In this document: piece after piece, positions 1 to 13,874 of the stretch | Position numbering within the stretch: position 1 is the first letter of the stretch | Layout of the letters: every line of letters starts with the position of its first letter | Position numbers and translations under genes: made by a program | Notes under the pieces: generated by a model | The model's input: the letters and a program-made list of their open reading frames with translations, nothing else | Database searches by the model: none | Told to the model about the DNA's origin: nothing | Assembly (NCBI GenBank): GCA_038502055.1 | Contig: JAXRKN010000032.1 | Coordinates: 1,116,001-1,180,000, forward strand | Length of the DNA stretch: 64,000 nucleotides | Direction: 5' to 3' | Source of the DNA: Tanytarsus gracilentus | Lineage: Eukaryota; Arthropoda; Insecta; Diptera; Chironomidae

Positions 1-584
1 GGCAGTAGCAGGCAGAAGGAGCAGAAAATAGCGACGAATGTCGAGGAGGCAATTTACCGAAATTTCAATGGAATTTCTTATTTTGCTCATGCTCGCAATA
101 AAATGCCAACAGTGTCGGTAGTCGGTACAAGAGGGCAAAAGAGGCGGTAAAAATGATTTTGATCTCCTCAATTCAACTCTGCATCTCGCTTATGTTGCTT
201 CTTCTTAGCATCAATTGTGTTTGTTCTTTCTCGGTTATTGCCGAGTTACTTTTTACAATTTTTAACGTTTTCTGAAGTATTTAAACGAAAAAATTTAAAA
301 GAGGTTTTGATAAATATTTTATTTTTCATCATAAAAAGCAGCCACTGAAAAAAAAAATTCTGCTGCTGCACTTAAGCCTCGCTGCCACTCTTTTGTGTAA
401 TTAAATAAAAATATCAAAAGAACTCCGCAATACGTTATAAATTGCACTTAAAAAGATTGTCTTGTTATTTTAAAATCATCTGGATGACACATCCATTCAT
501 TGAAGCGCACACAAGAATTATTTTTGTAGAAATTTAAAATTGATAATTGTTGATGACTGCTCTTCACCAATTAAGCGATCGCAA

Positions 585-599
585 ACACACACACACACA
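585..599. repeat. (AC)n microsatellite
   Basis: A short uninterrupted AC dinucleotide run in noncoding DNA. It is an ordinary simple repeat. Confidence 0.85.
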
Positions 600-3500
600 T
601 ATCAATTTATTTAATGAGACGACAGTAAACATCCATTAGCGAGATGGTAAAAAATCCGGTTCGATCATAGATGAAAAAGGCTAGAAAATGAAATTCAGAA
701 GCCGAGCAGTGATGGACACGACATTCGATGAATATTTCAGGCTTGGAATTTCTTCATTCTTTTATTTTTCATTTCGTGGCACTTAGCGGGTTTTTTAAAA
801 ACATATTTTCCCTCTCTCTCACTCACTCAGCAGTGTTTCTGATAATAAAAATTAATTTGCATAATTGTGTATATTTCAATCCATCGCGACCGAAGATCTC
901 AAAAATCTCACGAAACAAATTTCATTCACAAGTTTTAACTTCACCTTCTTTTGTTCAAAGTGCCAGTCATAAATTCATAAAACTGAATCGAAGCTCTTTC
1001 TTTCTTCTCCTCATCTACATTTCGCAGCCTCACATATATGAGAAAAATATATTGTAATAAAAGAAGGAAAAATTTCCATCACATTTCGGAGATTGTGTTA
1101 ATTAACACATCTTGAAGTGGCCACAATAACAGACGCGCGATGGAAAAGAAAAGAGTCATTTTTTACAGCTCCGCATATCCATAAATAATTTTTTCTCCTC
1201 TTATTCCATCTCATGTGCATTCATCATCATCACATGGCCCCTCGTCGCATTTCAATTCCATAAAGTTTGTATAAGCGCTCAGTGTTCTTAAGTGCACTTT
1301 TCATCTACACCACACAATATCAATTAACATCTTGTACTCATGCATTCGAATATTTAAACAAAAGTGGCAAGGAGAGAACACTCGAAAGTAATTTTCAAAT
1401 GTTTTGTTAATGGAATTTTTCAAGAATAAAAAGAATTGTGATTAAATTTTTTTTTAAATTTCCATCCCTTGCTCAATGTATAAAACATTAAACTGTACAT
1501 TTGAGAACTATCGAGGAGAACTTTTACGACTTTATGCGTTTTTTATGGATTTTTTTGTCAAAATTATTTTTATTGAGGCTTCTGTCTTCCATCAATCCTA
1601 AGTGCTCCATTTAACCTCTTCGTAATCTTTCCGCTCTGCCCGAGCGATTTTTTAAGAATGCCTCTAATATTCAAATTATTCTTCATCTCTCCTTATATAT
1701 GCGTCACATTTTACCTTCTTCTGGTTTCGTTATCGTAAAAACCTCTCTCGACCGTGCCGCGAAGAAACAAAGAATGAAATGGAAAGAAAATTGAATGAGA
1801 AGAGAAATAAAAGCAGTGTGATCGCGTGTAAATGTTGCGTCACTATGGAGATCTCCGACTCCCGATTTAAGGCGAAAGTCACGCGGAGCGGCCGATGACT
1901 TAATACTTAATAGCCACAGTGAGCCCAAAAATAATCTTAATTTATTTTTTATGTTTCGTTAATTTTTTTCTTCTTCTTGGTCGCTCGCTTGCCGCATTTA
2001 TCTCTTCCCCGGCTCTTTTATAAATTTTTTGTTCGATGTGTATTTCCTTCGACCATCATGATGATGGCGTATCGTATTGACTGTTATTTTCGGAGAGCTC
2101 TTTTAGATATATTATAGTTTCGCTTTATTCCACATGTGAGACTACAATTTGATGACATTTGATTAGGTCTATTAATCAAACACAGGAAAGTGGATGTTTT
2201 AAAAATGAGAGATAACTTGCGAAATGCGTCAAATGGGTCATAAGAATTGATATGAGACAATTATTTTGTACGAAGCGGAAACAAGCAATTAAGAAGATAA
2301 GAAACTATAATTAATAAACATGAAATGTGAAATTTTTATAAATTTCAATTAAAAATTTATAAAAGTTTAGTGACTTTTAAACAAAAAACTTTCATGGTAC
2401 AGATTTAAATCAGGTCTTCATTTTAAAATCCAAGCATGAATTAAATCATTTTAGTCTCGCTTAAAAATTTAAATCTTTCTGTGTAGCACCTTGTTAAAGT
2501 TCATCAGTTTCTTATTCACTGGATGTTGCACACATCACACAAACGTCTCATGTTATTAAGACCCTGAATGATGATGAATGCGAGGCGAGTGTAAGTTTAA
2601 AAAATGACAATTTATTTATTTCGAATTGTAAATCAAATTCACTAGGATTCTCTCATATGAACATTCTTTTCATCATTATCATCGTCATTATTATGAGATT
2701 CTCTGTGGTCGTGAGTGAAGAAAGAGAAAAAAAAAATACCAAGAAATAAGCCGCAGAAAAAAAAAGAGTTGAGAGATGAGATGAATAGCAACATTGTTTA
2801 GGAGAATTCTTCTTTACATTCGTGGTTCATTCCTGGTAAGGCATTTTTTAAGAATACACAACGGTGTGTATAAGAGAATAAAAATTGTTGCGATGATATT
2901 GCAGAAAACGCACAAGCCATTAAAGTCATTAGAATTCTAATTAAATGTTTCACTGAACGCTGCATGTAACCACATCTAAATATTATCAATTTGGTATGGA
3001 GTGATGCATGACTTCATATATTTAAAGAGAGAGAATTTAAAATGCGAAACATTCAATTTTCGATCGGAGAGAATGAATTTTTATTCGCCTTCGATGCGAG
3101 ACAAATTGGAGGTGACTTTTAGCTGGTTTGGACCTCTCCAGAATGACTTCGCTGTTCTTTCTTTCTCTTATTTCATTTTGTTCAGACTTCATCACATTAA
3201 GCCTAAAGCATGAGCACCGCATATAAGCAATTACTTCATACTTGTGGATCGAATCGAATCACTTTTCCTGCACTACTCGTGCATTTCGACGCTTAACAAA
3301 ATAATAATTCCACAGTTGGGAGTCGTGCACTTTTTAAGTCACTTTAAAAATTAATTTTATCAATTCTAAAGTAAAAGATGAAATAACATCAAGTTCAAAT
3401 TGAATAATTCGCAGTGACTTAATTTGCTCACACCTCCAAAACTGCATCGAAAGGAAGCGATTGAGACGAAAGAGAAATCCCCAAAAAGCACCTCTTCTTT

Positions 3501-4399
3501 TGCGTGCCAAAATTTATGGCTTTTTATAGTGTAATTATCGTTAGAAGAGGCACGATCATCAAGGCGAAATAAGAAAATTATGCATGCATGTAATTATGAC
3601 GCTTTTTGTTGTTTTACTCTTTTCTTATTTCGCATCTCTGAAGTTGTTCTTCTTTCGCTCTTCTTTGCACATTTTGTTCTCGCAAAACGCCCCGAAGTAA
3701 GAAATTTGGATCAAAATGCAGCAAAATAATAATTTTTTTCGAGTTCCTCATACACATTTTGCGCGCTTTTTTCTCTGCGCACCCTCAAAAATTATTTTTT
3801 CGTGAATACCATGCGTGATCGTTTGATTATGGTTGTTGAATTTTGCAACATAGTCAGAAATAATAAACCACTGATTTTGGTTTTTAATCTTTAAGATTTT
3901 AAATTTTTACCAAAATCACTCGACCTCATTCAGTCATGATCATATAGGTTGAATACCTCAATAAAGTACTCAATATTCCATAGCATTATAAACGGCCAAA
4001 AAATGCTGCTTTAACACACCTCTCCCGACAAGCGAGCAGTCTTTAAATGTTGTTGATGATCGGGAGGAGAACATGCGAGTGAGATGGAGAGAATAAGAAG
4101 GAAACGGTGTGGCAAATTAAATCGAAAAGAAGTGTTATTTTTGGCGTTATTTAAGATAATTAAGATGAATTTCATGCGAAGTGATGGAAGAGATGGCGAG
4201 AAAGGAGAGTGAGGCACGTAAATTGATGGAAACATTATCATCATCATTCAAGCGGGGACCCATTATCGTGATATCATCAGAACAGTGAAAGAGGAGAGAA
4301 GAAAATTTATTATGAATGTCTCTGAGGCATAAATTTTCGTTTACGACCGTCGTCTATAAAATAAATTTAGAATCAAATTTTTAGCTAAAAAACTACATC

Positions 4400-4497
4400 A
4401 AGGGGTGGTAAAATTTTTAAATAAAATTATTTTCATCACATTGAAATTTGAATCTTTAAAATTAAAAGTTTGTAAAAACCAAAGTGTCCAACCCTTT
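4400..4497. repeat. Short hairpin element with AGGGGTGG-type ends
   Basis: The left end reads AAGGGGTGGTAAAAT and the right end AAAGTGTCCAACCCTTT, which are imperfect inverted repeats of each other around an AT-rich centre. The right end matches the ends of similar elements at 15.1, 19.0 and 26.0 kb. It looks like a member of a small MITE-like family. No coding capacity. Confidence 0.5.
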
Positions 4498-5602
4498 CGC
4501 TTAGATGATTAAAGAACGAATAAATCCCGCAGTAGTCAGAAGATGTGAAGTTTTTAACGTTTACATCAACACATTTTGAAACGCGGCACGATATAGATAG
4601 GTAGTTTGATGATCGAAACTCCCCAATAGTGAATCAAATAAAAATGACCATTTCGTCGAATTTGTGGGATCATTAAGACTAATAAAATAATATTGCTGCA
4701 TGCTGTGCCATGAAACACTGTTACCATTAATTAAATCGATGGAACAACGCCGCACGTTTCTTTTCATATCCTCGTAGTGTGGTGAAATTTCATCGAGTGT
4801 GTGTATGCTGTGTTTCGACAATGAGAGTCGAAGATGTTCAGCATGGCTCGCAATTTCAACAGCTTTTTTTCGCGATCTCACTGGGATTAATTTGATTTTC
4901 TCTCTCTCGCCATTACATCGTAGCCGTTTTGGTCATTCTACCTGCTGAGTTGCTCTCTCACGTGTGCGTGAGGATTTATTATAATAACGTAAAGAGTCTC
5001 GTAGAGATAAAAGAGGAAATCCCCAGTGATACTCTCATGAGATTATCGTCGATAGATAATCTACTTTTATCCTCCATACGTGAGCCTCTCCACATCAATT
5101 AATCGCACCGCTGCGATAAGCAGTCAAGCATCGAGAGAATTACGAAGAAGAAAACTCTTTTTTTCTCCCTCTTTGCTCTTCAAAAGGAAAAGGCCGAGCC
5201 ATGTGCATGTGGAGACTTAATTGCAATTTAGTAATGCAGCATGAAACAAAATATTAAAATATTGCCATTTGCCGACAATTATATACAGAGAGCCGAAGAG
5301 TCAGACTAAATATGCGCTCAAGTGCTGCACCGCAGACGACAGTGCCGTTTTATGCATTCAACTTCTTATTGCAATGGAAGCAAAAAAGAAGATAAAATTC
5401 AGGTGTGGACATTTTAAAATTTTTTTCGACCATTAGTAAAATAAACGCAAATTTCATTAATTTTTTAAAAATAAAAAGTCCGTTAAAATTTCAAAAATTC
5501 GAATGTCTTCACTAGGAAATAAATGCTACAAAAACCGAAAGAAACCGCATAAAAAAGATGGAAGGACGGATGAAAAGGAAGGTAAAAATGGAAACAGAAA
5601 AC

Positions 5603-6531
5603 AAGATGGGTCTGCAAACGGCGTTGCCATTTCCAATAGCTCCGCTGTCTTAGATTAGTACCCCATAGTTCTGAAAAATGGACATTAGTGGCACTCCTGG
5701 CCGGCCATGATGGACATTCTTCAAAAATCGTCAATGTCAATCGATTCCTGATGCAATGACGAGTTCAACGACATACATGAAGCCATAGTTCTGAAAAATG
5801 GACATTGGTGGCACTCCTGGTCGGCCATGATGGACACTCCTCAAAAATCATCAATGCCAATCGATTCCTGGTCAAATTACGAGTTCAACGATACCCATGA
5901 AGCCATAGTTCTGAAAAATGGACATTAGTGGCACTCCAGGCCAGCCATGATGGACACTCCTCAAAAATCATCAATGCCAATCGATTCCTGGTCAAATTAC
6001 GAGTTCAACGATACCCATGAAGCCATAGTTCTGAAAAATGGACATTAGTGGCACTCCAGGCCGGCCATGATGGACACTCCTCAAAAATCATCAATGCCAA
6101 TCGATTCCTGGTCAAATTACGAGTTCAACGATACCCATGAAGCCATATAAGAGAAAATTTGTATGAAAAATGGCATTTTTGCACTCAGGGACGGTCCTTG
6201 GAGGGTCATACCTCAAAACTAAATACTTCTTGCACAACTAGAGCCAAAACCCGATCTTTAGCCACAAACCCGACTCAAATCCGACCAGCCGTTCTTGAGA
6301 TATGGCGTTCACTAAGATCGTGAGAAAGTAAGAAAGTAAGAAAGTAAGATGACTTAAATGGCTCTAACTCCTCGTAGGAGCAACCGATTTCAAATCTGTT
6401 TTCGCCAGTTTGTAGGGTTTGGCTAGGCCTATCATTTGAGTATATGTTTTGATATTGCACAATGTAATGTCTTGGCACTAGGGGCCAAAAACTGGTTTTG
6501 GAGAAATCCAAAATTAATATATAGCGGAGCT
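5603..6531 (+). repeat. Compound dispersed repeat, copy 1 (minisatellite core)
   Basis: The left module (from AAGATGGGTCTGCAAACGG) and the right module (about 6180-6505, with a GTAAGAAA microsatellite at about 6323-6349) both recur in inverse orientation at 13046-13874. Between them lies a 120-bp tandem array. The decamer ATAGCTCCGC near the left end is repeated as its exact reverse complement near 6522-6531, so an inverted pair frames most of the element. No transposase or reverse transcriptase frame is visible, so it is non-autonomous or a remnant. Exact outer boundaries are uncertain because the shared left module extends outside the inverted decamer. Confidence 0.75.
5662..6147 (+). repeat. 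Tandem array, 120-bp period, four units
   Basis: The phrase GAAGCCATAGTTCTGAAAAA recurs every 120 bp (5779, 5899, 6019), and the last three units are nearly identical, indicating recent amplification or homogenisation. Each unit ends with a GAGTTCAACGATACCCATGA segment. In the frame that stays open in the related array at 39.27-39.94 kb, this copy has a TAG stop in each unit and lacks 9 bp per unit, so it is not coding here. Confidence 0.9.
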
Positions 6532-9500
6532 ATAATATATCGAGCGGATGAATTGCATGAGCATTACATTGAATGAATTAAGTAATGAAGAAATTTACCG
6601 AGTGACTTTATAATAAAATAATGAGCACAATTTAAGAAACCGTCGACGTTTGCTAAACCTCAATTTTTTTTATTGACTTTAAATATTTTCGACTCATATT
6701 ATTAATTTCAATCCATTAGCGAGCGATTGCTTAATTAATATCGACCGCAAAGAATCTGAAGAAGTGAAATTTTCCTCTGAGCCGCGCGGTCTCGAGATAT
6801 CAAATTTATCTCTCTTTAATGTGTTCAATATCAATTTATTCCGCATTATTGATTTGATACATCGATCGTTACATGCATTAATATCGGCTCTCTGCCTTTC
6901 TGCAATAATTTCATTCTGGGGCATGTTGCATGTTGCCTTTATTATTATTTTATAAAAAAAATATAATCAACGATGATTTTAATTCTTCTTACTCTTCCTT
7001 CTTCATCATCGCATTCAATATGCGATCAGTTTTCCATTCCCTTTTTTCTCTCTCTCACTCCTTTATGCCCATCAACTTTTATCTCTCTACACTGAGTGCG
7101 CGCGATATACATTTTTCCTGTGAAACGTCGGCATAAGCTCTTTGATCTTCTCCTTGCCTTTTAATTTTTATATACGGTCTCTGTCTGTTCCTACAAGACA
7201 TCTTCTTCTTCTTCTTATTTTTTCACTCCATCCATCCATCCATCCCCTGAGCCACAAAAAGTGGCTTTTAAGCCTGAAATGTATTTTCAAAACGCGCTTC
7301 ACGGCATTTTGTGACGAATTGTAAATATTCATCTTCGCTTTGAAAGCCATTTGGGTAAGAGAGAAAGAGAGGAGAAGACAAAAAATCGTTTAATAAACAT
7401 TAATTTTCTTCCTTCACTGTGAATGGCGAGAGAGTACGCGGACTCAGATGTACCGCAGCAATAGCAAACTTGTGTGTATATTTAATAAATAATAATTCAT
7501 TTCTGTTCTCTCTCTCTTCCATTCTTTTAATTTATTTGTCTTTGGATTATGACTTTCGAGAGTTCTTTTTCTCAATCTATTCACGTATGTTCATCTTTTT
7601 GTTTTTTTTATGACTAAATATCGTAATTGTTGTTGTTGATGCTCTCAGGAAGAGATGAATCTTTTTCGAATTTGACATGCGCCAGTAATGACAATTTATA
7701 ATGTTTTTGTTACGAAAATGCAATAAATATCGCTCTCTCTTTTCCTTTTGCTTCACCTAAAAAGAGTTATGGCTCTAACAAAGTTAAGTAGTGCAGAATA
7801 AAAATTTGCAAATTCTTTTTAAAAATATTCTAATTAAAATTGTCGTGTCATCCCCCTTCGTCAACTATGAGGTTGAGTGATTTTCATTTTTTAGTTCTAA
7901 TTAAAATTTTTCCTCTCGAACAATTCTCAAAGTAAAAATGTTACGTACATAAATTGTTGTCTCGGTCTTATAGTCAGTCGCAAATCACGAACGAATGCAT
8001 GGAATTTCTCACAATATTCGATCTGGAATTGCAATTTCGTAGAATTACTCGAGAGAGCTTTCTGTCTGTTCCACTGTGTGTGATTGGCATATGAAAGAGG
8101 CACAGATGATCATTAAAAAAATACCAAGCAGTATGTAAGGTACATGCGGCAATCACTGATCATCGTCGACGACTCTCTTTTGATAATTAATCGGAACGAA
8201 ATGCAAACTATTGATGAAGGCTGATATCTCATGAGATTTGAATGCTTATCGAACATGCCAATCAGCGGGTTTTACTCAGCCGCGGCTTAAAAGTCAATCG
8301 ATCTTTCTGCTTCTCGATGCCTTCCAGAGGAAAATGTTTATATACTTTTTTCAACTTTTTGTAATCTCTAAACCCAGTTGGTGAAATTTTAATCGTTAAA
8401 TTTTGAAAATTAGCGATTAAAAAATTTAAATAATCGACGAAATCTTTATAAAAAAAAGAATTTAAAATTAAATTTTTAAACTGAAAATTTTTCATGTCGC
8501 ATTGCAATGCGCGATGATGAATTCCTCTGATAATCCAATAAGTCTTTATTCAGCAAATAAACCTCGAAAGACTTCAAGTTGCGATGAGTAAAGCCTAGCA
8601 AATATTTAATGATGATGAAGAATATATTTTTACCATGTCGGCATTACATTTCTGTGTCGATAAATAAAATCAACGGAAAATCTTTTTTTTTTATTGTGGT
8701 GTATCACATACGAAAAGTAATGTCAAAGAGATACCGCGCCGCACAGTACTTTTGAATGCCATAATAATCATTTGGCAAATGGTAATTTACACTCAGGCTC
8801 CATTGTTCAAAATCATCGGAAAAAAACGCGTCTTCAAGGCGAAACGCGGCGGAATAAAAATTCTACATCAAGCATAGAGCTGTGGAGGCTTAAAGCGACT
8901 TTCGCAAATGACTTTATTTGCTCATCAATAAACGTATGGTGCCAGACAATTTTTTATTGTATAGCTTAGAGTAGGTATGACACATGATAGCGATAATCAT
9001 AAAAATTCATATACAAAAAAATGTGTTAATTACATTATATTCCATGAAGTACCTCGATATATACGATGATGATGGTGAGATATTCGTGTGTGAACGAAAG
9101 AGAGATTGTCATGTTCACATCTTTATAGTGAGTAATTTTGATAAGGCATGACTATATAAGTCATTTATTCGGTGTTGATTTGGAGGTGACGGAAATTAAA
9201 AATAAAATTTCAAAGATTTTTCTAAATAAGAAATTTGTTTGAAAAAATTACAATATTTTTTTTTAAAAACTTCGATAAATTTTGATCCATAAAAATTCCT
9301 CGACAAAACTCGTCCAATAATAAACAGAATTTTTTCTTATCACAATTTTTACGTTAGGCGCGTTCATGAAAAAAACGACGAAATGATATCAATATCACTA
9401 GATTGTGCTGTGGGAAACATTTATTGCAACAACAAACAAATAATCAAGCCATTTATCATGAAACAAGAAAAACCGCTTGTCGGCGTGACAAAGGAGCGAA

Positions 9501-12476
9501 AAAAAAGAGTTTTTTTTGTGTTATTGCATGAACTTTATTTGTGAGCTGGGCAATAAACGAAACATACACATGTAATGAGACACACAACTTCGGTATTGAA
9601 TGAAGTTTCATTGTCAGGTCGGGAAGACGAATTGCCTTCAAAGGCGCAAATTTACAACATAATTAAATTAGTGTTTAATTTTGATTTAATGTGAAATTCA
9701 ATAAATCATTTTATTTTCTCCTGAATGAAAAAAGTCATAAATTGTCAGATGGCGCTTCATAATGTGCATTTTAGTGAGGTTTAAATTTATTTTATGATCG
9801 TCCATGTGCTTTAATATGCCGCAGGATTATTGTGAATTTTCCTTTCACATTCATCATATAAATGCTTGGCTGCAATCACATGTAAAAATTCGAAAAACTT
9901 GAAGTTAAAATTATGAAATCAAAAAATTAAAATTTTATGATTTTGATTTAATTCTTAGAAAATATTTATTTTATTTTTAAATCCAAAGTGTTGCACCCTT
10001 TGTTAAAATACTATGAAAGCCAGTCTATGCGAAAGATCTTTACGATCCCACGTTCAAATTAAACTCACATTACTGCACAATTATAAATTAATTAAAAAGC
10101 AATTTGTTATAACTTTTATATACAATTGTGTGCGTCGATATCGCTATCGTGTGCTGTTTTCTTCAACTCTCCTTTTTTTCTGATTGATGTTCATTTTTAT
10201 TGCCTCTCTCTCTCGCCGCATTCACTCGCAGTCGCTTTGTGTGTGATATGATCGTATACTGAATAACATATCATTTCGTTAATTGCATCTTGTGAAAGTA
10301 ATTTTGTGGATTGTAATTAATTTGAAATGGTTTTTGCGGAATTCGAACATTTACAATTTCAAGTTTAATATTTTTTTAAAAATTGTCCAACTCCTGGTTT
10401 ATGAAAACATTTTTTCACACTTTAAAGTTCATTTTTTGCAGATGGTAATTAAAATATTATTAACAGAACCGGCATTGCGTGTGCGTGTGTGTGTTCGAGA
10501 TCAAATTGTGTACCATAAAAATTTCCTTTCAATTTTCCACTCGCTGATTAAACAAAAAACCCGGTAGATTTCTTTTTCATTTGTCCTAAATTTCCTTTCA
10601 TTTTCCCTCCTTTAAACAAAAAACCCGGTAGATTTTTATGATCGAAATTGAACATTTTTTGCCAGATCACGTCACGAGTGAAATGATATGAGTGCGAGAA
10701 GATCATCGCATATATTGGATGTATAGAAGAAAAGAGGGGAAATCGAACGAATAAACAGATGAGAGAGTTTTTTTTGAAGATCAAATAAAAAATTAAAAAG
10801 ATAATTTCATCTCCAATATAGAGCTGCAAACCGACTTTTTTAATGATTTTTTTCTTTTCTTATAAACACCCGATAGACTGGGGAGAAAATTGAGGAGATT
10901 TTACATTTATTAAATAATTACGACTATTGCTGTTTTCTCACGTAGCATCTATAATTTTTTTGAGGTCAATTTTAGTGCGGAAAAAGTCTCAACGCACACT
11001 AAAAATTTATATTTTTTTTTGCAAAACTTTTTTCTAAATCTAGCGAATTTTTAAGTGAGGCGAGAAAAAACCACTCGCACTCTTTAATCTGGTTATGGGA
11101 AATTAAACATGAAAATCATGATAGTTTACACGAATGAAATGGCTACATTGCACGAAATGATGAGAATCCGGGATGTGCGGGCGATGGAAGTACACAAATT
11201 GCTTTCAAAGTTCTGGATCTGCTCGCATATCAACCTTTTCTTTCATCATTTGCTGTATCAACTCGAAGAAATCACTTCCCGGGCACATCTGCGTATGTTT
11301 ATGGGTGAAAAGAAATCAAAGGCAAACGGCTCATAGTTTACATCATGTAAACATCATAGACAAAAATGCCATTTAAATTTATCGTGCATGAAGTGGTGTG
11401 TACCCCAAGTGGCATGACATTCAATTAAAGAACAGAAAAAAAGAGAGGCGAAAAAAGAAGAAAGAGTTGGAAACATATGTATGTGAGTCGCAGAGCTCGA
11501 GCAAAAAAAAAGATCAAAGGCGAATGAGCGTTGACATGTTTTTTTAGATTGCTGCCTTTGATGATACTTTCGGCGGCATCTCACTCTTCCCCACAATTCT
11601 ATTTGCGTCTTCATCATTTTTAATTTTTTTTTCTCGCACGCATTAAATCAATTTTTCATAGGCGGACTCGAGAGATTGGACACTTTTAGTGGATTTAATC
11701 AGTTTTAGGGTTGCAATAATTTTTATGTATAAAAGATCCTAAGATTAATTATTTATTCGATAGATTTAATTTTAATCTTCAGATATAAATTTCAAAGTGT
11801 CTCTAAGAGCGCGAGGTGAAATTGATTTGCATAATTATTTAATTTATCAATTGGTCTCGATGGCTAATTTCTTAATTTAGTCTCTCCTATACACATGTTA
11901 ATGAGTTTTTATTATAATTCTCACTCCATCTATGGAGGTCTCACTCGCTTGCCAAAAAGAAATTAGCAATTTCATCTGACATGAGCTTTTTTAATGAATA
12001 GAAGACATTTATCAAATTAACTGTGAATGAAGTGTGGCGAATCTTCTTTTAGAAATTAATTTTTTCCAGCCACACTATTTAAGAATTTTCTCTCTCTCTC
12101 CCTAATGATCATCGCACACCGCATACAGATGTTTCGAAGACCTTCAAGAACTCAATGGAGAAGAAATAGGCATTGACGACGATTAATCGATTGCGAAAAA
12201 GTAATTCGATACCTTTGCCATATCCATTGAGGACGGACGGACAGGCGACGACAACGTCAAATAGTCAAACACAGTAAAATTGGGGAAAGAAATCTTATGT
12301 AACTTTTTGGTGTGTACGAGTCGAGTATATTTGACTTGAATCTTTATCGTTTTAGTTCCACCTCGATAATTAAATTAAGCATTATATACGAAATAAAAAT
12401 CTGGTTGTGAGGCGAGCAAATACATAAAGCGATATTTATTATTTATTCCCTTCCATTCTTCACTGCGCTGTCATTA
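6532..12476. other. AT-rich noncoding stretch
   Basis: No recognisable exon. Pyrimidine-rich tracts lie around 7000-7250, including CTT and CATC simple repeats at about 7203-7244, and a GT-rich run sits at about 10476-10493. A 64-69 bp tandem duplication at about 10.5 kb is listed separately. The remaining open frames are short, low complexity and without motifs. Confidence 0.5.
10519..10640. repeat. Two-unit tandem duplication, period 64-69 bp
   Basis: AAATTTCCTTTC begins at 10519 and again at 10588. The segment AAACAAAAAACCCGGTAGAT occurs once in each unit, with CCCGG at 10560 and 10624. The shift from 69 to 64 bp shows an indel between the units. It is a local duplication with no coding content. 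Confidence 0.85.
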
Positions 12477-12820
12477 CCCTGGTAGAACACGAGTTCAAAT
12501 TTGGGTGTTATTTGAGTTCGAATTGAATTCAATTGTTGAGTTCAAATCCAGTTCAGTTCAAATCGCGTGGTAAGCTTTTGTATGAAAACGGTTGAACTCG
12601 CCCATATACGTTTGAACTAAATTTGAACTCGATTTTCGATTTGAATTCAATTCGAACTGAAATTTGAATTCAAATTGAATTCAATTCGAACTCAAATTTG
12701 AACTCAAATTGCCCTCAAATTTTCAAATTAAAAAAAATTTAGTTCAACCTTTGAATTCAATTTGAATTCAACTTTTGAACTGTTCCACTTTCCAAGTGTT
12801 CCTTTAGTTAATTTAACTAA

Positions 12821-12983
12821 CTTTTTTTTTGCTCGCACTAATTCTTTTTTGCTGTGTGAAGAGAAATTGGAATTTTTATTAGTTTTGTACTTAAAAATTT
12901 TTCTTAATTTTTTGCTGCGCCGACTCGAACTCAGGACTCCTGTTTGCTAAGCGCGCGTAACCACGAGACCACCGAGGAAATTT
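12821..12983 (-). mobile_element. tRNA-derived SINE-like sequence
   Basis: On the minus strand, 12980 down to about 12910 resembles a tRNA head. An A-box-like TGGTCTCGTGG is followed by a B-box-like AGTTCGAGTCG, which matches the internal RNA polymerase III promoter consensus at most positions. It is followed by an A-rich body and a run of A near 12822-12831. The acceptor and D stems do not pair well, so it is not a functional tRNA. It sits inside the foldback-like element. Reading it as a SINE rather than a lone tRNA pseudogene is inference from the A-rich 3' part. Confidence 0.6.
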
Positions 12984-13045
12984 ATGTTAATCTTTTGGCT
13001 AAAAGTATATTTAAACCATTTTTTTGCTTTATTTAATTTTATTTT

Positions 13046-13874
13046 TAAACCTGTTTTCGACCCTAGTGCCAAGACATTAATTGTGAATATAAAAATATAC
13101 TCAAATGATAGGCCTTGCAATCCCTAAAACTGGGAAGATTTGAAATCGGTTGCTCCTAGAGGGTTAGAGCCTTTAGTCTCTTCTTTCTTACTTTCTTACT
13201 TTCTTACTTTCTTCTTTCTCCTTTCTTACTTTCTTCGTCTTAGTGGGCGGCATATCTCAAGAACGGCTGGTGGATTTGACTCGGGTTTGTGGTAAAGATG
13301 GGTTTTGGCTCTAGTTGTGCAAGAAGTATTTTGTTTGGGGTATGACCCTCCAAGGACCGTCTGGTGAAAAATGTCCTTTTTCATAAAATTTCTCTTATAT
13401 GGTTATGGGTATCGTTGAACTGTAATTGATTAGGAATCGATTGCATTGACGATTTTTGAGGAATGTCCATCATGGTGGCCCGAGTGCCCTATGTCTTTTT
13501 TTAGAATATGGCTTATGGGTATGTTGAACTCGTAATTGATCAGGAATCGATTGATTGCGTTTTTGAGGATGTCCATCATGGTCGGCCACGAGTGCCACTA
13601 ATGTCCATTTTTTCAGGACTATGGCTTCATGGGTATCGTTGAACTCGTAATTGCATCAGGAATTGATTGACATTGACGATTTTTGAGGAATGTCCATCAT
13701 GGTCGGCCACGAGTGCCACTAATGTCCATTTTTCAGAACTATGGCTTCATGTATGTCGTTGAACTCGTCATTGCATCAGGAATCTAATGCCACTAATGCC
13801 CATTGCAATGGAGTAGGGTACTAATCTATGCGGAGCTATTGGAAATGGCAACGCCGTTTGCAGACCCATCTTTT
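13046..13874 (-). repeat. Compound dispersed repeat, copy 2 (inverted)
   Basis: This is the reverse-complement counterpart of 5603-6505, including the GCACTAGGG module, the GTAAGAAA-type microsatellite (here TTTCTTAC at about 13180-13237), the minisatellite units (about 13390-13790) and the terminal GCAAACGGCGTTGCC module. The units are more degraded than in copy 1, with several small deletions, so this copy looks older. It lies within the 12.48-14.95 kb element. Confidence 0.8.

Larger units (their letters stand above)
1..5602. other. AT-rich noncoding stretch
   Basis: No exon with recognisable protein similarity was found on either strand. Open frames here (for example 728-1057 plus and 4561-4881 minus) are of chance length, low complexity and have no recognisable motif. 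The stretch holds a short (CA)n microsatellite at 585-599 and one short hairpin element at 4400-4497, listed separately. If the Frizzled-domain gene at 15.3 kb continues leftwards, this may be intron, but that is only inference. Confidence 0.5.

Noticed and set aside
4561..4881. 106-codon minus-strand frame as a gene
   Set aside because: No similarity to a known family, no splice or promoter context, and amino-acid content typical of random AT-rich translation.
5662..6147. CRISPR array from the regular spacing
   Set aside because: The 120-bp units are contiguous and wholly similar, with no unique spacers, and the genome is eukaryotic. It is a minisatellite.
12910..12980. Functional tRNA gene on the minus strand
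   Set aside because: Acceptor and D-stem pairing is poor and the B box has mismatches. It sits within a mobile element with an A-rich 3' body, so a SINE or pseudogene fits better.
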